Positions 1-8,625 of a DNA stretch of 64,000 nt are shown one piece after another. The notes below the pieces were generated by a model. It made no database searches. It saw nothing but the letters and a program-made list of their open reading frames with translations, and was not told the origin of the DNA. Source of the stretch: Arcobacter sp. CECT 8986 (lineage in GTDB: Bacteria; Campylobacterota; Campylobacteria; Campylobacterales; Arcobacteraceae); the NCBI RefSeq assembly GCF_004116725.1, contig NZ_PDKG01000001.1:434001-498000 (forward strand), read 5' to 3'. Each line of letters begins with the position of its first letter. Within the stretch, counting starts at the first letter, position 1. A program made the position numbers and the translations under genes.

Positions 1-927
1 TCCACTTGCACTTTCAATAAATGCAGTTGTTGTAGACACACCAAGTAAACTTCCTGCTGAAGTTGCGATTGCATCTGCTTCTAATGTTCTTTGTAAAGAT
101 TTATCTTCTTTTTTACCATTTTGAAACATATTTGCTCTTGCTCCAATACCTGTTAAAGTACCTAATGTATCAAACATATCAGTAATTAAAAATGTAATAA
201 TTACAGGAAGTAAAGATAAAGAAATTGCGCTTAAAATGTCAAGTTTTAAGAAGATTGGAGAGATAGAAGCTGGAGATGATAAAAATTCATGTGGAACTGG
301 ACTTATTTTGAAAATCCATGCAATAATTGAAGTTAATGCAATTGCAAAAACAAAAGCACCTTTTAATCTATATGCATAAAAAATAAAACATAAAATTAAA
401 CCAGTAACACCTAATAATACATTTGAATCAGAAAAATCACCTAATGTAACTAATGTAACATCATGTCCTTTAATCATTCCCATTTGTTTAAGACCAATAA
501 ATGCAATAAAAGTACCAATACCAGCTGATATTGCTCTTCTTAAATTCATCGGAATTGAAGTCATAATCCAGACTCTAAAGTTTGTAAAAGATAAAAGAAT
601 GAATAATAAACCAGATAAAAAAACTATCCCAAGTGCAGTTTCCCATGGAATTTTCATACCAAGAACAAGTCCATATGAAAAATATGCATTTAATCCCATT
701 CCAACACTCATTGCAATAGGAGTATTAGCCCATATACCAGAAAATAAAGTTGCTAAGATAGTGATTAATGCTGTTGCAGTAACTACGGCATCCATTGGTA
801 AGCCAGCATCTGCAAGAATGAAGCCATTTACAGGAACAATATACATCATTGTTAAAAATGTAGTAAACCCTGCTGTAAACTCGGTTTTAACTGTCGTACT
901 ATTCTCTTTAAGCTTGAAGAGGTTCAT
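1..927 (-). CDS. NCS2/AzgA-type purine permease, 3' end cut by window edge
   Basis: The minus strand reads open from an ATG at 927 to base 1 (309 codons, no stop), so the C-terminus lies outside the window. The visible part is strongly hydrophobic and carries the hallmarks of the adenine/guanine/hypoxanthine permease branch: a GMGLNAYFSY segment near residues 76-85 and, late in the fragment, an FDTLGTLTGIGARANM-like loop followed by a serine/threonine-rich helix. These proteins are inner-membrane proton symporters that import purine bases for salvage. A good ribosome site (AAGGAT) lies just upstream of the ATG. The gene is divergent from the DUF89 gene. Which base it transports cannot be told from the sequence. 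Confidence 0.88.
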   Translation of the reverse strand, partial: MNLFKLKENSTTVKTEFTAGFTTFLTMMYIVPVNGFILADAGLPMDAVVTATALITILATLFSGIWANTPIAMSVGMGLNAYFSYGLVLGMKIPWETALGIVFLSGLLFILLSFTNFRVWIMTSIPMNLRRAISAGIGTFIAFIGLKQMGMIKGHDVTLVTLGDFSDSNVLLGVTGLILCFIFYAYRLKGAFVFAIALTSIIAWIFKISPVPHEFLSSPASISPIFLKLDILSAISLSLLPVIITFLITDMFDTLGTLTGIGARANMFQNGKKEDKSLQRTLEADAIATSAGSLLGVSTTTAFIESASG

Positions 928-960
928 ACCCAAATCCTTAAGTTTTAAAATAAAGGCGCA

Positions 961-982
961 ATTATACAATACTTTACGTAAA
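961..982 (-). promoter_or_regulatory. Promoter -10 box and palindrome for the purine permease
   Basis: On the minus strand a perfect TATAAT lies at 966-961, about 35 bases before the permease ATG. Just upstream, at 973-982, is a perfect 10-bp palindrome TTTACGTAAA sitting where the -10/-35 spacer would be, a position suited to an operator. No convincing -35 box is seen. Confidence 0.45.
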
Positions 983-1070
983 TACTTTATAAACAAAGAA
1001 GAATTTAAGCAAAGAATAAATTAAAAAATAGTAAAAGTGGCATATAAAATATTAATAAAAAAGAATAAAG

Positions 1071-1928
1071 ATGAATATTACAAATACTTGTGTTGAATGT
1101 ATAAAATCACAAATCAATAAAGCTACAAAGTTGCTGAATTTAGATGATTCTCTTGCAAATGAGATAAATAGTGAAGTACAAAAAAGAGCATCAAATTTTG
1201 ATTTTTCAAGAACTCCTCCTTATGTTGCAAAAGAGGTATATGAACTTCTTGCAAAAAAAACAAATATGCAAGACCCATTGGAAGATTTGAAGCAAAAATC
1301 AATACAAAATGCCACTTCTTATTTACCAATTATAAAAGAAGAGATAAAAAATGCAAAAGATAAACTTTTTGCATCTATAAAAGCTTCAGTTGCAGGAAAT
1401 GTAATTGATTTTGCTGTAACTAGAGAGTTTAGTTTAGAAGAAGAAATAAAAAATATTTTTCATACTAATTTTGCTATAAATGATTATGAAGTTTTCAAAC
1501 AAAAACTAGAAAAAGCAAATGAACTTTTAATTTTTTCTGATAATGCAGGTGAAAATGTATTTGATAAAGAGTTAATAAAAACAATCAAATCTTTATATCC
1601 AAATATAAAAATTATTTATGCAACAAGAGGTAAACCTATCATTAATGATATAACAACAAAAGAGGCTTTTCAAATCAATATGCAAGAGTATTGTGAAGTA
1701 ATAAGTAGTGGTGTTGATACTCCAGGAATTGAAAAATCTCAAGCATCAAATGAGTTTATGCAAATATTTAATAATGCATCACTGATTTTATCAAAAGGTA
1801 TGGGAAATTTTGAGTGTTTAGAATCTTACAATGATGATAGAATATTCTTTTTGTTTAAAGTTAAATGTGATGTTGTTGCAAATCAAATAAAAAAAGAAGT
1901 TGGAGAAATTGTTTTAAAAAGAGGCTAA
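1071..1928 (+). CDS. DUF89 / ARMT1-like damage-control phosphatase
   Basis: This 285-residue protein matches the DUF89 family. It has an N-terminal CxxC pair (C7, C10) typical of stand-alone microbial members, an AGNVIDF segment (108-114), a SDNAGE metal-site motif (156-161) and a C-terminal KGMGNFECL ... LFKVKCD stretch. DUF89 proteins are metal-dependent phosphatases thought to remove damaged or overaccumulated phosphometabolites; the substrate here is unknown. It is transcribed away from the purine permease and converges on the aminotransferase with only one base between the two stop codons. The ATG at 1071 follows a weak AAAGAATAAAG leader. Confidence 0.85.
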   Translation: MNITNTCVECIKSQINKATKLLNLDDSLANEINSEVQKRASNFDFSRTPPYVAKEVYELLAKKTNMQDPLEDLKQKSIQNATSYLPIIKEEIKNAKDKLFASIKASVAGNVIDFAVTREFSLEEEIKNIFHTNFAINDYEVFKQKLEKANELLIFSDNAGENVFDKELIKTIKSLYPNIKIIYATRGKPIINDITTKEAFQINMQEYCEVISSGVDTPGIEKSQASNEFMQIFNNASLILSKGMGNFECLESYNDDRIFFLFKVKCDVVANQIKKEVGEIVLKRG

Positions 1929-1948
1929 ACTATTTAGTTAGTTTAGCC
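1923..1948. terminator. Bidirectional terminator between DUF89 and aminotransferase genes
   Basis: GGCTAAACT (1923-1931) pairs perfectly with AGTTTAGCC (1940-1948) around an 8-nt loop. It overlaps both convergent stop codons; the minus-strand side continues into CTCTTTTT, a usable U tract. Confidence 0.55.
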
Positions 1949-3024
1949 AATAATTTTATTCCCTCTTCTGTCTTTTTAAAATCACAATTTGTAAAATTAA
2001 ATCTTGCAGCATTACTTTTTTGTTCATCAAAATAGAAAACTTGCGCAGGTACAAAAGCAACATTTTCTTTCAATGCCTCTTGTGCTAAAACCATACTATC
2101 TTCTAAATTATTAAATTTTCCATATATAAACATTCCACCTTTTGGTCGTGTAAATTCAAAATCAGGTAGATATTTTTCCATACAATCAGCCATAAAATTC
2201 ATTCTTTTTTTATAGTTTTTTGCATTTTTTTTGATATGTTTAAAAACATCATTTTCTTCTAAATACGAATCAATTAACATTTGATTAAATGTGGCAGTAT
2301 GTAAGTCTAAAGACTCTTTTACAGCTAATATTTTTTCAATCAACTCTTTATTTGCCCTAATCCAACCTACTCTAAGACCTGGAGCTACAATTTTTGAAAA
2401 TGTTCCTAAATGATATGATTTATCTTTATAAAGTCTTGAAATTGGTTTTCTTATTTTTCCATCAAAACTCAATAAACTATAAGCAGCATCTTCAATAAAA
2501 TAAACATCTTTTCTATGTAATATTTTTGCAAATTCTACTCTTTGTTTTTTTGTATATGTATTTGTAGAAGGGTTTTGGTAATCACTTACACTATAAACAA
2601 CATCATCTTTATTTACTTCTTCTTCAAGCTCTTTAAAATCTTTAAACTCACTTATATTTGTTTTCAATATCTTAAAAGCAGATAGTGCTCCAATGTAAGA
2701 TGGACTTTCTACTACTAAGTTTTTTGTATCTAAACTTTTTAATATAATGTCAAATGATTGTTGACTTCCTGTTGTAATTAATACCTCATCTTTTGTAGTA
2801 TCAAATCCATAATAATTAGTATAAAAACTTGCAATTTTCTCCCTTAAAGAATCTATACCTTGAGATTTACTATACTGTAATGAGTTTTTTTTCTTAAATA
2901 CTTTTTTAGATGCTTTTTCTAACTGTTTTGATGGAAATAAATCTTCATTTGGTAAACCACCAGCAAAAGATATCGTATTTTCATCAATAGCATCAAGTAT
3001 CTCCCTTATATATGAACGTTTCAT
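1930..3024 (-). CDS. PLP-dependent aminotransferase, class I/II (MocR/2-aminoadipate-type)
   Basis: A 364-residue fold-type I aminotransferase. It opens with SFAGGLPNEDLFP (19-31), typical of the LysN/ARO8-like branch, has the cofactor-binding aspartate in FIEDAAY (D179), the Schiff-base lysine in LGTFSK (K211) and the conserved arginine region GLRVGW just after. Likely an aromatic or 2-aminoadipate/multi-substrate aminotransferase; substrate specificity is not readable. A strong GGGAGA ribosome site precedes the ATG. It is divergent from an AraC-type regulator gene, which may control it. Confidence 0.85.
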   Translation of the reverse strand: MKRSYIREILDAIDENTISFAGGLPNEDLFPSKQLEKASKKVFKKKNSLQYSKSQGIDSLREKIASFYTNYYGFDTTKDEVLITTGSQQSFDIILKSLDTKNLVVESPSYIGALSAFKILKTNISEFKDFKELEEEVNKDDVVYSVSDYQNPSTNTYTKKQRVEFAKILHRKDVYFIEDAAYSLLSFDGKIRKPISRLYKDKSYHLGTFSKIVAPGLRVGWIRANKELIEKILAVKESLDLHTATFNQMLIDSYLEENDVFKHIKKNAKNYKKRMNFMADCMEKYLPDFEFTRPKGGMFIYGKFNNLEDSMVLAQEALKENVAFVPAQVFYFDEQKSNAARFNFTNCDFKKTEEGIKLLAKLTK

Positions 3025-3122
3025 ATTCTCTCCCTGATTTTATTGGGCAGATTATATAACAATATTTTATTTATGTCTTTATCTTAAATTTCATTTTTTT
3101 TGTCTTATATTGCTATTTTTGA

Positions 3123-3128
3123 TATAAT
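3123..3128 (+). promoter_or_regulatory. Candidate -10 box of the AraC-type gene
   Basis: TATAAT at 3123-3128 lies 7 bases before the ATG at 3136. It implies transcription starts at or next to that ATG, so translation may be leaderless, and it argues against the in-frame start at 3100, which would place the promoter inside the gene. Confidence 0.45.
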
Positions 3129-3135
3129 TAAATTT

Positions 3136-3987
3136 ATGAAAAAGTCAACAAAACAACAAAGAGCTAATATTGTTAATAAAAGTATGTTTTATATATATAA
3201 ATATATCAATACAAACATCACACTAGAAGAATTAGCTAAATTAAATAGTGTTTCAAAATTTCATTTTCATAGAGTTTTTAAAGAAGAAACAAAACAGAAT
3301 ATATTTGATTTTATTACTTCTATTCGTCTTCAAAAAGCTGCAAATTTACTTATTACTAATACTCACTCAACTATTAGTGAAATAGCAAATACTTGTGGTT
3401 ATTCCTCTCACTCTTCTTTTATTAAAGCTTTTAAATCAAGATTTTCCTATACTCCAAAAGATTGGAGAAATCAAGGACATAAAGAGTATTCAAAATTTTT
3501 ACTAAATGAAGACAAAGAGTTTAATAATTTAGACTTTAAAATTGAGTTTGTTTCAAAAATACAGTGCGCTTATATTAGACACAAAGGCTACAACAGAAGC
3601 ATAAAAAATAGTTGGCAAAAATTAAAAGCATTAGCATATAAATATGAGATTAAAGACTTCAAACAAGTTGCACTACTTCATGATAACCCAACTATAACTC
3701 CACTTGATGAGTGTAATTATGTTGCAGCTATTGAAATACCAAAAGATTCAAAGCTTGATATTTCAACACTTGAAATTCCAGAAACTCTATGTGCTGTTTT
3801 TGACTTAAAAGGTAATTATGGAGATGTTCTTGCTTTTTTAAGATATGTTTATCACTTTTGGCTACCTGATTCTGGGTATGAAGCAACAACTCTTCCCTCG
3901 TTTGTTGTTTATAGAAAAAATCTATTTTTAGACCAAGGTGATGATTTTGACCTTACTTTTTATTTACCAATAAATGTGATTTACTAA
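3136..3987 (+). CDS. AraC-family regulator with GyrI-like effector domain (Rob-like)
   Basis: Two tandem helix-turn-helix units (about residues 10-108) end in the AraC signature region with GYSSHSSFIKAFKSRFSYTPKDWR. A C-terminal GyrI-like/AraC effector-binding domain (about 125-283) follows, with the family-typical VSKIQCAYIRHKGYN opening. This order is that of Rob/SoxS-like regulators that sense hydrophobic or multidrug ligands. I chose the ATG at 3136 (283 residues) because a TATAAT box sits immediately upstream; an in-frame start at 3100 exists. It overlaps the last 4 bases of the convergent HD-GYP gene. Target genes are unknown; the divergent aminotransferase is the simplest candidate. 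Confidence 0.85.
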   Translation: MKKSTKQQRANIVNKSMFYIYKYINTNITLEELAKLNSVSKFHFHRVFKEETKQNIFDFITSIRLQKAANLLITNTHSTISEIANTCGYSSHSSFIKAFKSRFSYTPKDWRNQGHKEYSKFLLNEDKEFNNLDFKIEFVSKIQCAYIRHKGYNRSIKNSWQKLKALAYKYEIKDFKQVALLHDNPTITPLDECNYVAAIEIPKDSKLDISTLEIPETLCAVFDLKGNYGDVLAFLRYVYHFWLPDSGYEATTLPSFVVYRKNLFLDQGDDFDLTFYLPINVIY

Positions 3988-5789
3988 TCAACATATTTAT
4001 CTTTTATTCTTAAAAAATCATCTAAATTATCTAAAAATAAATCAACTAAAACGGGGTCAAATTGTTTTGCTTTTTCCTCTTTTATTAGTTTTAATATCTC
4101 TTCTAGTTTCCATGCTTCTTTGTAGCATCTTTTGCTTGCAAGTGCATCAAATACATCACAAAGAGCTGTAATCCGTCCAAATATATGAATATTTTGTTTC
4201 TTTAAAGCATTTGGATATCCAGTTCCATCCCATCTTTCATGGTGCTCATGTGCAATAGTTGCAGCTGCTTTTAATATATCTCTGTTTGAATTTTTTAACA
4301 TATCATAACCAATTGATGTATGCTCTTTCATCTTCTCAAACTCTTTACTTGTAAGTCTTGCTGGCTTTTGTAAAATACTATCAGGAATAGCTACTTTTCC
4401 AATATCATGGACAGGTGAAGCATATCTTAATAACTCACACTCTTTTTGAGGTAGTCCATAAAGTTTTGCTAATAAATAAGAGTATTGAGCAACTCTTTTT
4501 ACGTGACTTCCTGTCTCATTTGATCTACTCTCACAAATAGAACCCATTGTAAATATTACTTCTTTTTGAGTATCAATTATCTCTTCATTTAATGTAACTA
4601 TTTCTGAAATATCATGTTTTATACTAATATACTCAATTATCTTGTCATCTATATCTACAATAGGAATAATCGTTGTATCCATAAAATAGTTATCTTTATT
4701 TTTTGTCTTGTTTTTTATAATACCACGCCAGATTTTTTTATTTTTTATACTCTTCCACATTTTCTCATAAAATAGTGAGGGAAACTCTTCGTGTCTTACA
4801 CACTTAAAAGTATTTCCTAATAACTCATCTTTTGAATATCCAGATACTTCACAAAACTTATCATTTACATAAGTTATTACTCCATTTGTATCAGTTCTAG
4901 TAAAAGAAGTACTTACATCAATAGCTTTTTCAAACTCTTTAATTAAATGAACTTTTTGTTTTAAACCTTTTGCTGTATTTGTTAACTCATCTTGTAATAA
5001 ATCTTTGTAGTGTTCAATCTCAGTTATATCGTGTCTTATTCCTAAATATTCAACAACTTCTTTATCTTGATTTAAAATAGGAAGTATTGTAGCATCAACT
5101 ATATAATCACTACCATCTTTTGCTCTATTTTTAATAATACCTTTCCAAACTTGCTTTTTATTTTTTATGGTATTCCACATATCTTTGAAAGTCTCTTTTG
5201 GCATATCTTCATGCCTTAAGATATTATGTTGTTTTCCAATAAGCTCATCTAAATTATATTTTGAAATTTTACAAAATTGTTCATTTGCATAACTAATTAC
5301 ACCTTTTTTATCAGCTTTTGATAAAATAGTTGAGTTATCAACGGCGAGTTTGTAGTGTTCTAAAATAGAGTTTACATATTTTATTTCATACTTATTTGAT
5401 ATTCTTTTTATACAAGAGTCTAATACTTCTATTATCTCTTTTTTTCTTACAGGAAACCAGATAAAATATCTTATTCTTAATTTAATTGCTTTTACTAAAT
5501 CTTTTTTCTTTTCAAATTTAGAAATTAATATAAAGATTTGTTCTATATCGATTTTTCTAATTTTCTCTATTAGTTTTAATTCTTCTTTATTTGACATAGA
5601 AAAATTTGTAATAACTATATTAAAATCCATTTTTTTATATAGTTTCAAAGCTTCCGAAGTAGAATCAGTGACAATAATATTTGATATATTATATTTATTA
5701 TTCAGTATCTTAATAATCTTATCAATAGTTTTTTTATCATCACATACAAAAAGTATTGATAAGTTATTTTTTTTATTTTTATATAACAT
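3984..5789 (-). CDS. Pseudo-receiver + PAS + PAS + HD-GYP cyclic-di-GMP phosphodiesterase
   Basis: A 601-residue cytoplasmic signalling protein. Order: response-regulator-like domain (about 8-128), two PAS domains of near-identical build (about 145-262 and 287-400, each with an LRHEDMP/VRHEEFP-like motif), then an HD-GYP domain with HDIGK (461-465), HEHHERWDGTGYP (514-526) and the downstream FDALASKR stretch. HD-GYP domains hydrolyse cyclic di-GMP. The receiver keeps the acidic pair D17-D18, but the phospho-acceptor position is Asn (N62 in ITNFSM) and the conserved Lys is Phe (F112 in WFPV), so it probably cannot be phosphorylated. Input is therefore likely through the PAS domains. The ATG at 5789 is preferred over the adjoining in-frame TTG at 5792. 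Confidence 0.9.
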   Translation of the reverse strand: MLYKNKKNNLSILFVCDDKKTIDKIIKILNNKYNISNIIVTDSTSEALKLYKKMDFNIVITNFSMSNKEELKLIEKIRKIDIEQIFILISKFEKKKDLVKAIKLRIRYFIWFPVRKKEIIEVLDSCIKRISNKYEIKYVNSILEHYKLAVDNSTILSKADKKGVISYANEQFCKISKYNLDELIGKQHNILRHEDMPKETFKDMWNTIKNKKQVWKGIIKNRAKDGSDYIVDATILPILNQDKEVVEYLGIRHDITEIEHYKDLLQDELTNTAKGLKQKVHLIKEFEKAIDVSTSFTRTDTNGVITYVNDKFCEVSGYSKDELLGNTFKCVRHEEFPSLFYEKMWKSIKNKKIWRGIIKNKTKNKDNYFMDTTIIPIVDIDDKIIEYISIKHDISEIVTLNEEIIDTQKEVIFTMGSICESRSNETGSHVKRVAQYSYLLAKLYGLPQKECELLRYASPVHDIGKVAIPDSILQKPARLTSKEFEKMKEHTSIGYDMLKNSNRDILKAAATIAHEHHERWDGTGYPNALKKQNIHIFGRITALCDVFDALASKRCYKEAWKLEEILKLIKEEKAKQFDPVLVDLFLDNLDDFLRIKDKYVD

Positions 5790-5950
5790 CAAAACTAATC
5801 CCCATCACTAGATTTAATTATTTAAAAAAAATATTTAATTATTATATTAAGTTAAATATAAATTTACTTTTAAGAAGACACTATTTATTAGACAATATAA
5901 AATTTTTATTAAACATTATTTAAGTTTTTATAACATATGATTACATATTC

Positions 5951-5962
5951 ATATGTACATAT
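5951..5962 (+). promoter_or_regulatory. Palindromic candidate operator for the ArsR-type repressor operon
   Basis: A perfect 12-bp palindrome ATATGTACATAT lies 17 bases before the arsR-type ATG, overlapped by CATATG at 5950-5955; another CATATG lies at 5934-5939. ArsR/SmtB repressors commonly bind AT-rich 12-2-12 type dyads over their own promoter, so autoregulation is likely. Confidence 0.45.
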
Positions 5963-5979
5963 AAACGAAGGATAATATA

Positions 5980-6321
5980 ATGATTGTTGATTGCTGTGAC
6001 CACTCAAAAGAAGTAGCAAAAGTAAAACAGAGCCTAATAGATGATGAAACACTTTATGATGTTGCTGATTTATTTAAAGCTTTTGCTGATAGTACAAGAA
6101 TAAAAATAATCTCAATGTTAAAAGAAGAAGAGTTGTGTGTTGGAGCACTTAGTGAACTTATAAATGTAAATCAATCTGCTGTTTCGCACCAATTAAGAGT
6201 TTTAAAAAATGCAAAAATTGTAAAACCAAGAAGAGATGGTAAAAATATGTTTTATAGCCTTGATGACGAACATATAAAAAGAATATATGATATGGGATTA
6301 GAACATATCATAAAAGGATAA
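5980..6321 (+). CDS. ArsR/SmtB-family metal-responsive repressor
   Basis: A 113-residue winged-helix protein. A short His/Cys N-terminus (MIVDCCDHSKEV) is followed by the ArsR fold with FKAFADSTRIKIISML, ELCVGALSELINVNQSAVSHQLRVLKNAKIV and RDGKNMFYSLDDEHI. The ELCVGAL segment corresponds to the metal-site helix (ELCVCDL) of ArsR/CadC proteins. The CC pair near the N-terminus resembles CadC-type sites, fitting Cd/Zn/Pb sensing; this is an inference. It sits 4 bases upstream of a P1B-ATPase gene and almost surely represses it. Good ribosome site CGAAGGA. Confidence 0.9.
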   Translation: MIVDCCDHSKEVAKVKQSLIDDETLYDVADLFKAFADSTRIKIISMLKEEELCVGALSELINVNQSAVSHQLRVLKNAKIVKPRRDGKNMFYSLDDEHIKRIYDMGLEHIIKG

Positions 6322-6325
6322 TATA

Positions 6326-8476
6326 ATGCAAAAATACAAATTGCAGAATTTAGATTGTGCACACTGCGCAGGAAAAATAGAAAAGTCTTTAAATGAGATG
6401 CAAGAACTTGAAAATGTAAAATTAAACTTTTCAACTTCAACTTTAACATTTGAACAAAATGTTAAAGAGAATATTTTAGACAAAATAGAAAAAGAGATTC
6501 AAAAAATAGAAAAAGAAGTAACTATTCAAAAAGAAGATAGTAAAAAACAAAGAACTTTTTGGCAACTGCTTGATAAAAAACTACTTGCAATCACAATTGT
6601 ATCTTTGATACTTACTTATTTTTCATATAATTATATTGAAAATAGTTCACTTCAACTTTTAGTCTATATAGTGTCATATTTGTTAGTTGGTTGGGATGTA
6701 ATTTATAAAGCAGTAACAAATATAATAAGAGGAAAAGTTTTTGATGAACACTTCTTAATGGGTATTGCAACAATTGGTGCTTTTGCATTAGGAGAGTATG
6801 TTGAAGGTATTGCTGTAATGATATTTTATCAAATTGGTGAAATGTTTCAAGCAGTTGCAGTAAATAACTCAAGAGATAGCATAAACTCATTACTTGATAT
6901 TAAACCAGAGTTTGCAAATGTAAAAGAGAATGAAAATATAGTTCAAAAAGCTCCAGAAGAAGTAAAAATTTCAGATGTTATCTTAGTAAAAACAGGAGAA
7001 AAAGTTCCAGTTGATGGTGTTTTAATCTCTGATAAAATAAGTTTTGATACAAGTGCAATAACAGGAGAATTTAAACCAAAAAGAGTAGCTAAAGATGAAG
7101 AAGTTTTAAGTGGTTTTATAAATACTTCAAAAGCTGCTTATATAAAAGTTACTTCAGCTTATAAAGACTCAACTGTTGCAAAAATTATTGAGTTAATTCA
7201 AAATGCTTCTTCAAGAAAAGCAAAAGCAGAAAAATTTATCACAAAATTTGCAGCTGTTTATACTCCTATTGTAGTTATTTTAGCAGTATTATTAGCTTCG
7301 ATTCCTCCTTTAGTATTTGAAAGTGCTTTATTTACAGATTGGGTTGAAAGAGCTCTAATCTTTTTAGTAATATCTTGCCCTTGTGCTTTAGTTGTTTCTA
7401 TTCCATTATCATTTTTTAGTGCAATTGGTGCAGTATCAAAAAGAGGTGTATTGGTAAAAGGTGCAAACTATATAGAAAAACTTACAGAAATTGAAAATAT
7501 TATATTTGATAAAACAGGAACTTTAACACATGGTGTTTTTCAAGTAACAAATATAAATGCAATTGATGATAAAAAAGATGAATTGTTAAAAGTAGCTGCA
7601 TATGCAGAAAGCTTCTCTACTCACCCAATTGCAAAATCAATAGTAAAAGCTTATGATGAAAATATTGATTCAAAACTTATTTTTAATCACGAAGAGTTAA
7701 GTGGTCTTGGAGTAAAAGCAACTATTGAAAATAAAGAAGTTTTAATAGGAAATGAAAGATTATTGGAGAAATTTAATATTTCAATTCCTACAATTGAAGA
7801 GAAACTAAATGTAATCTTTGTTGCAATAAATAATATTTTTGCAGGATATATTGTAGTAAGTGATATTATAAAAGATGAAGCAAAAAATGTAATTTCTGAA
7901 CTAAAACATTTAGATATAAAAAGAACATATATGCTTACAGGAGATAAAAAAGAAGTTGCATTAAAAGTTGCAAAAGATTTAGGTATTGATGAAGTAAAAT
8001 ATGAGTTACTGCCTCAAGATAAATTATCAAATTTTGAACAAATAAAACAGCAAACAAATAGAGTTACTGCATTTGTTGGTGATGGAATAAATGATGCTCC
8101 AACATTAGCAAATTCTGATGTAGGTTTTGCAATGGGTGGAGTTGGTAGTGACTTAGCCGTAAAATCTGCTGATGTAGTAATTTTAAATGATAATATTAGT
8201 TGTATAACAGATGCACTAAAAATTGCTAAAAAAACAAAAAGAATTGTATATGAAAATATAATTTTTATTATGTTAATTAAAGTAGGATTTTTACTATTAG
8301 GAGCTTTTGCACTAATTGGTATGAAAGAGGCTATTTTTGCAGATGTTGGTGTTGCACTACTTGCAATATTTAACTCAATGAGAATCCTAAAAACAATAAA
8401 AAACAAACCTAACGAACAAGAAGAACACAAAAGTTGTTGTTCTGGTACTTCTTGTTGCTCTACTTCTCAAAACTAA
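6326..8476 (+). CDS. P1B-type heavy-metal (Zn/Cd/Pb-like) efflux ATPase
   Basis: 716 residues. N-terminal HMA domain with DCAHC (10-14), membrane helices, actuator TGE (246-248), the metal-translocating CPC (351-353), phosphorylation loop DKTGTL (395-400), an HP motif in STHPIAKS, and hinge GDGINDAP. The CPC plus SmtB-like partner point to a ZntA/CadA-type exporter of Zn(II), Cd(II) or Pb(II). The last 17 residues form a Cys-rich tail with two SCC motifs (SCCSGTSCC), possibly an extra metal ligand site. Cotranscribed with the upstream repressor and closed by a strong terminator that begins at its stop codon. Confidence 0.93.
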   Translation: MQKYKLQNLDCAHCAGKIEKSLNEMQELENVKLNFSTSTLTFEQNVKENILDKIEKEIQKIEKEVTIQKEDSKKQRTFWQLLDKKLLAITIVSLILTYFSYNYIENSSLQLLVYIVSYLLVGWDVIYKAVTNIIRGKVFDEHFLMGIATIGAFALGEYVEGIAVMIFYQIGEMFQAVAVNNSRDSINSLLDIKPEFANVKENENIVQKAPEEVKISDVILVKTGEKVPVDGVLISDKISFDTSAITGEFKPKRVAKDEEVLSGFINTSKAAYIKVTSAYKDSTVAKIIELIQNASSRKAKAEKFITKFAAVYTPIVVILAVLLASIPPLVFESALFTDWVERALIFLVISCPCALVVSIPLSFFSAIGAVSKRGVLVKGANYIEKLTEIENIIFDKTGTLTHGVFQVTNINAIDDKKDELLKVAAYAESFSTHPIAKSIVKAYDENIDSKLIFNHEELSGLGVKATIENKEVLIGNERLLEKFNISIPTIEEKLNVIFVAINNIFAGYIVVSDIIKDEAKNVISELKHLDIKRTYMLTGDKKEVALKVAKDLGIDEVKYELLPQDKLSNFEQIKQQTNRVTAFVGDGINDAPTLANSDVGFAMGGVGSDLAVKSADVVILNDNISCITDALKIAKKTKRIVYENIIFIMLIKVGFLLLGAFALIGMKEAIFADVGVALLAIFNSMRILKTIKNKPNEQEEHKSCCSGTSCCSTSQN

Positions 8477-8510
8477 AGAGTATTTCACTCTTTAGTTTTT
8501 CTTTCTTCTT
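8471..8510 (+). terminator. Intrinsic terminator of the metal-efflux operon
   Basis: AACTAAAGAGT (8471-8481) pairs perfectly with ACTCTTTAGTT (8487-8497) around a 5-nt loop and runs into a T-rich tract. The hairpin includes the ATPase stop codon. Confidence 0.85.
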
Positions 8511-8578
8511 TAAATAATCAAAAAATGTATTTATAAAATGTTAAGTTTTTATATGTAATAATCCGCGCCAATTTTTAT

Positions 8579-8599
8579 TATTAATAATCATTATTAATA
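8579..8599 (+). promoter_or_regulatory. Fur box upstream of the siderophore receptor
   Basis: ATTAATAAT-C-ATTATTAAT (8580-8598) is a perfect 9-1-9 inverted repeat, one more pair on each side (8579-8599), closely resembling the AT-rich Fur consensus. It lies 27 bases before the receptor ATG. This predicts repression by Fe(II)-Fur and induction in iron starvation. Confidence 0.7.
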
Positions 8600-8625
8600 T
8601 TAAATAAATTCACAAAAGGAAACAT

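Noticed and set aside
599-1024. Plus-strand open frame of 141 residues
   Set aside because: It lies antisense to the purine permease, which reads clearly with family motifs; the plus-frame product has no family and no ribosome site.
928-1070. Purine riboswitch ahead of the purine permease
   Set aside because: No conserved aptamer core could be found; the leader is short and AT-rich.
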